Origin: Seminavis robusta
Lineage: Eukaryota > Bacillariophyta > Bacillariophyceae > Naviculales > Naviculaceae
Direction: 5' to 3'
Length of the DNA: 55,251 nt
Assembly (NCBI GenBank): GCA_903772945.1
Contig: CAICTM010000548.1
Span: 5,001 to 60,251, forward strand
The notes beneath the pieces were generated by a model. That model worked only from the letters and a program-made list of their open reading frames with translations. It ran no database searches and was not told the DNA's origin. Positions 48,157-55,251 of this stretch are shown here, piece by piece (within the stretch, counting starts at the first letter, position 1; each line of letters starts with the position of its first letter). The position numbers and the translations under genes were made by a program.

Positions 48157-50100
48157 AGAAACCCGGACTTCCTCGAATCTCATCGGGCTAAAGCAATTCA
48201 TGCCTTCTTGTACATTTATACGACGAACCACACCGCTTCTAACCACATCTACCTGGATAAAACATTAGACAGCCATTTGAACGCCTATGATTGATATAAT
48301 ACTGCCCATGCAGCGGTAGTTGGGAATTGTGTGTTGGTTGGCTGCGAAGCCATGCAGTAACTAGCCAGATGCAAGCAAGCTTGGCAACAATGGTGAACCT
48401 CGAAGGGCTAGTCGTCTATTTTGGGAACTGTTCGTGGCTCTGGGCACATGATCGGATCCAACAAGTATTCTGATGGATAAAGAAATATTTGCCACGCAGT
48501 CCCCTTTTAAAAGCTACCGTACCACTACCGGTACCGGTACGGTACAAGTGTACATGTACCGGTACTGGTATTGCTTGGGCATCAGCGGCAGTGGAAAGCA
48601 CCTCCACAGTTTGCCTGCTGCCTCGTACGGCACCGGAACCGGACGTAGTAGACCAGAGTTCATTACTTCTTGTGACTCCCTTTGGCGGGCGATGATTTCC
48701 TTTTGTTTTGGCCTCTCTTTCCATTTCCCTTGTAGCCGCTCAAGTCCATGCTTTGCCGCAGCATACATTGGCCTGGCTCCCAAGTTTCTTTCCTGTTGGT
48801 GAAACGAAGCTTTCGCACTGTCAGCACCACTTCGCTCTAGAGCTCCTGGCCTTGCGACGGGATACAGCTTACAATTCAGCTTTACAGCTTTATAAATTGC
48901 GGGCCTATTCTAGAAAATAATCAATAACTGCTACTTATTTTGGAAATACAACTTTACATCTCTTAGATCGTTAGATTAATCATCCACAATGGTATTGTCG
49001 CATGGTAGCATGCGAGGTTATGAGATGTTACTCATTCTTATTCTTATATGTCTATCCCTTATGTTGTCAATGGAATGAGCTATCCCTTGGTGCAGAGTCC
49101 TGAGTTTCCTCTCATTATCTTCATCGGTAGTCCTTCCCCTTATTGCAACTCAATCTGTCGATTGGATCCATATGACCCTTTGTCGATACCTTGGATTCGC
49201 TCGCAAGCAATCCCCTTTTTGTTGATTCGCTCGTAAGCAATCCACTTGTTCCCCTTGTTCTTTATCCTGTTGTCGATCGAAATCGCGATGAGGATCCTAT
49301 TATTTTGACGACTCGGCTTGTGTGTCATGCATTGAGTCATGCTTCCGGAGCCACTTTACCCCCTATTATTGGCCGTTCCTCCGGTTGCTGGCTTGCTGTT
49401 GCAGTCGGTCGTTTGAACTGGCTTGCAGTTGGTCGTTTGAAAGATAACAACGCGCTGTCGCTGTTAAATTTAAATTTGAATTTGCCAAACAATTCGGGGT
49501 GGGCCTCAACCTCAACGTCAGATCCAACTGCTCATTATCCACCGCTCTCCTCCTCCTGTTGCCATGCTCTTGTTGCCATTGCCGCACTGTTGACCTGTTG
49601 ATTTTCACTGCCTCCTATTCCATCAGCTATAATGACCTTGACGACGCTTCCTTTATCTTCAGCATTCCTTCATCTCAACTCCTTCAACCGTACCAGCGCC
49701 ATCCTTGTTCAGTCCACAGGGATTCAGACAAGCCTTTCTTTGAATCTGATCCAAGTCATCCCACCATCTGATCTTCAACCATGACTACAGCACCTTGACC
49801 ACAGCTCAATCAGGAGCTCCTCCAACACATTGGTAACAGGAAAGACCAAGCTTACAGAAGTCCCTCGGCTTGGAGTGTATCAACCACACTGGAGCCTGGA
49901 CAGGATCTGCTCAGATGGACTGGGAAAGGAACCTCAAAGCACCCTATGCCTCAGGGTTTCATGGTGACGACCATCTAAAACATCACACCACACTACACTC
50001 CAGCCAATTGAATTGTCATGCAAGAAAGGACTGAAGATTCCCCCAGTCTCCTTTCTCTACTTTGACTGAGTCCATGCCTCTGGATCCCATGTGTTAGCCT
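48157..50100. other. Gene-free interval with short repeats
   Basis: A cluster of nested TACCGGTACCGGTAC words lies at 48515-48570. A direct repeat GATTCGCTCG-AAGCAATCC occurs at ~49195 and ~49223, and another (GGCTTGC-GTTG...GGTCGTTTGAA) at ~49390-49442. From ~49600 to 50100 plus-strand peptides are protein-like but cut by stops; they may be the 5' part of the transposase-like remnant that follows. Confidence 0.45.
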
Positions 50101-50535
50101 CTCTTCGCCTTTGAAAGTATGATGGTGAGCATGGAATGGAAGGGATCTTTAGAGCTTGTTGTTGGAGATCTTAATACTAACACCATTAACAAAATTAAAT
50201 GTTCACTGCTCCCTGGACAGGTTTCAGTAATCTATGATGGACAAATGGCATCAGGATCTCACAGTAAATGGGGTTGGATTCATCGATCTGGGACTCTGAA
50301 GCCACACTCTGTCTGCCAGTATGATCTAACCAACCTTGCTGGTCGGGAAAGGCTGTCTTGTATCTTGCACTGATGCACTCCAGGAAAATTGAAATCATAT
50401 GTCCCTCGAGCCAAGCACAATGGGCCCAGCTTCTCTTGGCTCTTTCTGCAGAAGATATTTACAGACCTTCTCTCTCAGCAAGATTGAGACCCTCAAAGCC
50501 AAGCTTCTTCACTGGTACATCACCAAGTTCCCTGA
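50101..50535 (+). pseudogene. Upstream half of a decayed transposase-like gene, interrupted by a transposon
   Basis: Two overlapping frames: 50119-50373 (KPHSVCQYDLTNLAGRERLS) and a frame open from ~50395 (SFCRRYLQTFSLSKIETLK... to WYITKFP) that runs to the insertion point. If the 2599-bp element and one TGA copy are removed, this second frame continues in register into 53138-53756 with a single TAG. So the two halves belong to one gene. Identification as transposase comes from the downstream half. Confidence 0.45.
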
Positions 50536-51038
50536 TCTAAGAAGCGTCAATTGTAGGTAATTCTGAAACGAGACCTCAGGTCTCGTTTGGGGAAGCACAT
50601 CCCAACCTCTCCTTCCGAACCAAGTCCAAGGTTCCAATTAGGCAACACGTGCTCCAGGTTGGGAAGTGAACGTACCTTTACAATCTACACTGGCAGGGAA
50701 ACAACTCAGTACGTGGTATGTTACCCTTTGTGCCCATTGGTGTATCAACCGTAAGTCATTGTCTACTAAAAAGAAGTCACATCGCCATCCGTTTTGGTGA
50801 TGTGTCAGAACATGAAGAATGCATTCCAACAACAATAGATCCTGCACAGAGGGGCTATTAATCGCAGAGGCGTTACCTACCAAAATGGGACCTGCAGGTG
50901 GCCAAGGTTCACACTAAAACCAGCTAAAACGAAGATAAGACTAGGATAAGAGTGGGAATATTCAAAATGCTAGATTGTTAAAGCTAATACAAATAGAGCA
51001 GTACTGAGTCACCAAAAAAGGATCACCGTAAAAGATCC
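50536..51038 (+). repeat. Left terminal inverted repeat
   Basis: About 503 bp. It begins TCTAAGAAGCGTCAATTGTA and ends near CACCGTAAAAGATCC. It contains TTAGGCAACACGTGCTCC and CTGCACAGAGGGGCTATTAA blocks mirrored in the right TIR. A separate frame here has no protein pattern. Confidence 0.9.
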
Positions 51039-51309
51039 TCATGGTGAAAGGGGTGGAAAAGGGTGAAAAAGGCTACCAGATCGGCAACCACCCCGACCAA
51101 ATTAACAAGATCAGCAAAAGAAAAGGGAGGCAATGGGTACCGAAAAAGCACCGGAAGGCTTCCGAACAGAGAGAACTGGGCAACAAATTTCTCACAAAAG
51201 CCTGCCAAAAAGACACCAAGCGGGAATCAAAGGCGGCCAGGGCTTCCCATTCAATGCGGCTTTGGCTGCCAATTGACAACTGGAAGGACCCTAGTCACAG
51301 TCCACCAGA

Positions 51310-52521
51310 TCAACGTAGGAACGCTGCCCTCTTCTTCTTCTTCTTGTTCACGGCAACCGGATCGGGCTGGTGGTATTCCTTTCCACAATATTGCAACATC
51401 CATTTTAGCATTTGTTGTTCTGCATATTGGCCATTGGGCTTGGCACGGGCATCCTGAACCTCAAGCTTGAGGGCATTGTAGCGCCTTCGGCCTGCATTTG
51501 ACCAACCTCCATACTTGGCATTGCCCACCTTGGAGTTTGAGTACTTGGTAGCAAACTTTTGTGTCTCCGATTCCTTGCTGCTCTTGGGGGCAGTCCCTTT
51601 CTTTCTGCCACAGTCAATGTTCCCAGGCTGGAAGCAAAGGTTCCATCTGGTGTAGGAGTTCTCGTAGATGAGGAGGGTCATTGCCTCAGACCCGGGAGGA
51701 ACACACAGCCTTCCCTTCCACTTGGCCACACTAATCAACTCGTTGTGGCGGATTGACTCCCTAAACCAGCTGGATGCACCAGCAACAAATGGCAAAAGCT
51801 TCTCTGTGTAAAGGGAAGAATGCAGCTTGATTTCCTCAAGCGCTGCCTTTTCTTGTGCACTGGCATCTTGGCAAGGTCTTCAAGAGGAACCTCCCGCATA
51901 ACCACAGCTTTGAGCTGTTCCGAAGTTGGCATCTTGTCGAGTCCATGTGCAGCACAAAAGTCCCCGGTCTTGATGTACATCTTGTTCACGACGAAGTTGC
52001 GATGCTCGTTCATGATTGCCGGATAGCATCTTTCCTATGGGCAACCCATGCTGCGCGCCTTTCCTTGATCTCTGTAAAGAAAGAGAAGACAAACGGTTCC
52101 AGATATGGTCAGGTGCATGGGGCAATTAGACAACCAAAAGGTTCCCGATCGAGTAGCGAGAACTTACCCTTGTCCTTCTTACGGTCGCCGGTCCACAAGA
52201 AGGCCTTCTTGCCAGTCGATCCAGTACAAGATAGGCAATGGTTTCCTCCGATTTCTCGCTGCTAAACTGCTTGTCAATCCAGGTATTCTTCTTGAAACAG
52301 CCGAAAGCTGCTATATAATCATTACTCCCCTTGGTGTGTTTGCCAAGGGCCTCTTCCAGATCGAAGTTGTCAGGTTCCCATTCCTCTTCAGGCTCCTCCT
52401 TGTCGCTTTCCTCATTCTTCTTTTTCTCCTCCTCGTAAAAGCTAATGTAGAAAGTGACCTTCTCACTATCCTTCAGAGACTCCACATGCTTGTCATGTTC
52501 ATCTTTGTCTCTACCATTCAT
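51310..52521 (-). pseudogene. Frameshifted cargo gene of the TIR transposon, unknown family
   Basis: Pieces in order on the minus strand: 52521 to ~52220 (MNGRDKDEHDKHVESLKDSE, acidic linker, FGCFKKNTWIDKQFSSEKS); a shifted frame with HCLSCTGSTGKKAFLWTGDR and KKDK; a probable intron (GTAAGTTC donor at ~52168, TTTCTTTACAG acceptor at ~52076) leading to KERRAAWVAHRKDAIRQS; then MNEHRNFVVNKMYIKTGDFC (52013 on, to ~EDLAKMP); then another shift into AALEEIKLHSSLYTEK, WFRESIRHNE and a basic C-terminus ending KKKKKRAAFLR at 51310. At least three one-base frameshifts. No DDE triad or other transposase motif is evident; the product would be a small basic protein with a CxxC. Confidence 0.55.
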
Positions 52522-52636
52522 ACGTGACTTCCTCTGACGGTTGTTCGACCGGGGAGTGACCCCCTTTCCTCTCTTTCTTTGAATCCCTCCTTTTCCACTC
52601 CATTGTTGGACCTATCAAAGATTGGGATGTGGCGAC

Positions 52637-53134
52637 GGATTCTTTACGGTGATCCTCTTTTTTGGTGACTTATACTGCTCTATTTGGATTAGCGTTAACA
52701 ATCTAGCATTTTGATATTCCACCTCTTATCCTAGTCTTATCTCGTTTTAGCTGGTTTTAGTTGAAACTTGGGCACCTGCAGGTCCCATTTTGTAGGTAAC
52801 GCCTCTGCGATTAATAGCCCTCTGTGCAGGATCTATTGTTGTTGGGAATGCATTCTTCATGTTCTGACCATCCAAAAACGGATGGCGATGTGACTTCTTT
52901 TTAGTAGACAATGACTTAACGGTTGGATACACCAATGGCACAAAGGGTAACATACCACGTACTGAAGTTTGTTTCCCCTGCCAGTAGTAGATGTAAAGTA
53001 CGTCACTTCCCAACCTGAGCACCGGTTGCCTAATTGGAACCTTGGACTTGGTTGGAAGGAGAGGTTGGGATGTGCTCTCCCAAACGAGACCTGAGGTCTC
53101 GTTTTCAGAATTACCTACAATTGCGCTTCTTAGA
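52637..53134 (-). repeat. Right terminal inverted repeat
   Basis: About 498 bp, the reverse complement of the left TIR with scattered substitutions and 1-3 bp indels. Terminus CGCTTCTTAGA followed by TGA. Confidence 0.9.
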
Positions 53135-53137
53135 TGA

Positions 53138-53756
53138 AGGATAGGCGGCCCGCAAGGAGGAGGAAGAGGATTATAAAGAAGGCGATGTGGAAAGGTCGAC
53201 CGTCAATGTGGGTGATGAGCTGCTTGAGTTCCTCTTGGACCTGCAGGAGGAAATGGAAGATTTGGTTGAGGACATGGATGACTATCAGCTCCCAATTTAC
53301 ACTCAGCACAAACGGAACGGCCAAATATTCTATGGTCATCCCAAGTTCAGAGGAGGCGGTGAAAGTGGAGAGACTGGGCCTTGGTTGACTGGGGAGATGA
53401 GGAGGATGGTGGGTATGGGAAGCTGCCAGTCATATCCAGTGCTTTGTGACACTGGAAAGGGTGATGACGATCCTGATGCCCGTAGAACCAAATTCGGGGG
53501 TAATCCACCTGGAAAACGGGACCTATGCAGTGATAGAGAATGCCCACTGGGTGACAGAAGAGAAGGAAAGTGATGCTGTCAGACCTGTTTGTACCACTCC
53601 AGAAGGATGCAAAGGTCATAAGAAAACGGGTGAGGTCCTAAAACGGCGATTCTTCCTTGCGGATGTGGATGCCATTGCCTCCCCACTGTGTTGTGGTCCA
53701 GACATCGGTGCAAAGCCAAGCTGTAAGTATTTTAAAGTCAAGCCCAGGTCTTGAGT
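53138..53756 (+). pseudogene. Downstream half of a decayed transposase-like gene
   Basis: Frame 1 (GDELLEFLLDLQEEMEDLVE, then IYTQHKRNGQIFYGHPKFRG) shifts after HPKFRGG into WRDWALVDWGDEEDGGYGKL, then into GVIHLENGTYAVIENAHWVT and finally RRFFLADVDAIASPLCC...KYFKVKPRS with stop at 53754. The order 'HPxFRG...WRDWALVDW...LP...G.IHL.NGTYAV.E...F.LADV.A...PDIG.....YF.VKPR' resembles multicopy transposase-type proteins of diatoms of the Plavaka/KDZ type, from memory. At least two frameshifts and one stop: a dead copy that later received the 2.6-kb TIR element. Confidence 0.5.
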
Positions 53757-54733
53757 GGGTAGAGGAGTTCCTTCTATGGCTTTGCGACCCCTCTGGGTTA
53801 GATGACATGTCGGTTAGCTAGATCTAGCCTAAACAGTTAGCAAGAAAATGTGACCAGAATAGCACGGTCTCCTCGTTCCACGAGAATTCTGCTGCCGATC
53901 GGCTACATAGAGCTACCAATTTTGAACCCGGGATACCCAATCGTAACGGTTGGCGCCCATTCCTCATTTTTTGTAATTTCGAGAGAACAAGACAAGCCAG
54001 CCAACTTTCAAATGTGTCGCACGGATCAAAGGCTCTAACTAGAAAATCGATTTTTAAATCTATATATCTATCTCTGAATACTATATAACCCCACTCCGTG
54101 ATTTCTGACATTTAACAGTTAACAATCGTGGAAATTACTTCCCAATCAGGGAGGTGCGAGGTCACAAATGAACCAAAAAACCATCTCAGATGGCGCGCAA
54201 GAGGCTTCGAGCAAGAGATGTTGGTGAAAAAATGCCAACTCGAGAGGAGCTCCATGGCACAAAACATCCACAGCATCCTATTGGAATGCCTACATTAGTG
54301 GAAGAAACCACATACATGCCTAAACCGCTACTAAGGAGTGTAGAGAAGCTTTTCACAGGAGAATGAGTATGGAGGAGGTACGTACAGACACACATGTACT
54401 AGCACGCGATTCCCATGACTGAATGCGTTAGATTGCAACCAGCCGTTCGTTGTGACTACTTTTGATATCAACTCCATACACAAGGATGTGCAGTCTCGTA
54501 GGAATCGTACTAAGTAAGAGCTCTGGTGTCGGGTTAAGTATGGCCCAACCGTGGAGCCCACCGAAATAGATGAGGATCGATCGGTCGCAACGGAAGGAGT
54601 TGACTGCATTTGCAGTCGGTGCTCTTCATTTTCTTCATAAAATCGATCTCCTGCCAGTGAATAGGGTAACCTCTGCATCTCACTCTGCTGCTCTTCCACT
54701 GTTGTTAACTCCTTTCTTCCATCATTCGGCCCT
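53757..54733. other. Intergenic region with one small ORF
   Basis: A 58-codon plus frame at 54190-54366 (MARKRLRARDVGEKMPTREE...) is basic and protein-like but too short to call. Otherwise no gene, repeat or RNA is visible. Confidence 0.4.
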
Positions 54734-55251
54734 GTGTGGCTACTCAATGGGATTTTTGGCGCCGTTCATCAGCCTGTGGAAGCGGAACAGCATCTGAAGA
54801 AGAGCAACAACGAAGACGAGTATCTTGAGGACGAAGAAGGGAGTTACTTTGAAGAGACCAGGGAGGCTACGGCCAGCAAGAGCACCGTGGTGGCAACCGT
54901 GGAGAAGAGATTTCTACAGTGCAGACGAGAGCGACAAGCAGAACTATCAGATCACCACCGGACCAGCCAGCCAAAGAAAAGAAGTCGAAGTCCTCATCTG
55001 TCTCTGTGAGTACTGCTTCGTCATCCTCAAGCTCCCAATCAGCAAGGTCGCATCATCCCAATCCGGCAGGAGCAGTCGCCACAACAACGGGCACGCTACC
55101 AAACGCCAAGGCCACATTCCAAATCCCGTACCGAAAGATCCGGATCCGGACGGCAAAATCCAAAAAATCCAACAGGCCACCACCACTGGAGTCTCCACGA
55201 GCACCTGGCAAACATTATCCAAGCAGGTTCATTCTGGAAGGAAAAGCGTCG
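54734..55251 (+). pseudogene. Right-edge coding remnant, uncertain
   Basis: Protein-like sequence changes frame: an acidic segment (NNEDEYLEDEEGSYFEETRE) from 54734, then FYSADESDKQNYQITTGPA, then a Ser/Lys/Pro-rich frame (KEKKSKSSSVSVSTASSSSS, ... ATFQIPYRKIRIRT) open to the window end. GTGAGT at 55007 could be a splice donor instead. No domain recognised. It may be gag-like or a disordered host protein with frameshifts. Confidence 0.25.

Larger units (their letters stand above)
50536..53134. mobile_element. 2.6-kb DNA transposon with ~500-bp terminal inverted repeats
   Basis: Left TIR 50536-51038 and right TIR 52637-53134 are inverted copies at roughly 90% identity by eye, with outer ends TCTAAGAAGCG and CGCTTCTTAGA. 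TGA flanks both sides (50533-50535 and 53135-53137), a 3-bp target duplication. Each TIR has near its tip a perfect palindrome AACGAGACCTCAGGTCTCGTT (stems of 10 bp, quoted length just 21; core GAGACCTCAGGTCTC). The 1.6-kb interior holds a minus-strand gene remnant (51310-52521). The TIR length recalls Mutator-like or foldback elements, but their 8-11 bp duplications are absent. A 3-bp duplication fits CACTA or PIF/Harbinger groups better. Confidence 0.88.

Noticed and set aside
49191..49601. 136-codon plus frame before the transposase-like remnant
   Set aside because: Built on local direct repeats and simple sequence. No motif and no continuation into the remnant's frame.

Overview
This window looks like nuclear DNA of a diatom, probably pennate. 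That is inference from gene content and texture: short GT-AG introns (86, 108 and 109 bp), Ty1/copia retrotransposons with the divergent motifs found in diatom elements, helicase-associated-domain repeats, a TMEM43/LUMA homologue, a Serinc homologue and an SPX-cytidylyltransferase fusion. There are no operons, and no rRNA or credible tRNA gene. Intergenic DNA is long and rich in short palindromic words (TACCGGTA and GCTAGCTAGC types) and in many kinds of repeat.

Layout. 1-2.1 kb: left-edge retroelement-like coding fragment, palindromes and a tandem repeat. 2.1-10.5 kb: genic block with TMEM43-like (+), a Cys-rich Stc1-like zinc protein (-), SPX-cytidylyltransferase (+) and a two-exon gene with a KIX-like segment (-). 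10.5-13.8 kb: gene-free, with two small inverted-repeat elements, one packed with CCCCTTA words and one with 18-bp CCTGTGCAATTG-type palindromes. 13.9-15.0 kb: coiled-coil protein (-). 16.2-21.5 kb: complete, young Ty1/copia element (193-bp LTRs with one difference, 5-bp target duplication GCCGT, one uninterrupted gag-pol frame) with a possible self-priming site. 22.4-27.1 kb: a second, frameshifted copia element of another lineage. 27.1-30.2 kb: decayed repeat-rich sequence. 30.8-36.3 kb: Serinc (-), mitochondrial ribosomal protein uL15m (+) and an acidic secretory-pathway membrane protein (-). 36.6-38.3 kb: helicase-associated-domain gene with a 1-bp frameshift. 38.6-40.2 kb: about 0.5-kb satellite units carrying six copies of a hairpin. 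40.3-44.5 kb: large TANGO6/Rtp1-like protein (-). 47.4-48.2 kb: TPR protein (+). 50.1-53.8 kb: decayed transposase-like frame split by a 2.6-kb transposon with ~500-bp terminal inverted repeats and TGA target duplications. 54.7-55.25 kb: uncertain coding remnant.

The host genes are unrelated housekeeping or regulatory genes (membrane proteins, phosphate/lipid signalling, mitochondrial translation, RNA polymerase II biogenesis) and do not form a pathway. The repeat content is the most informative part: at least two LTR lineages, a long-TIR DNA element, two unusual small inverted-repeat elements and a satellite, several with structural features I do not recognise from known families.
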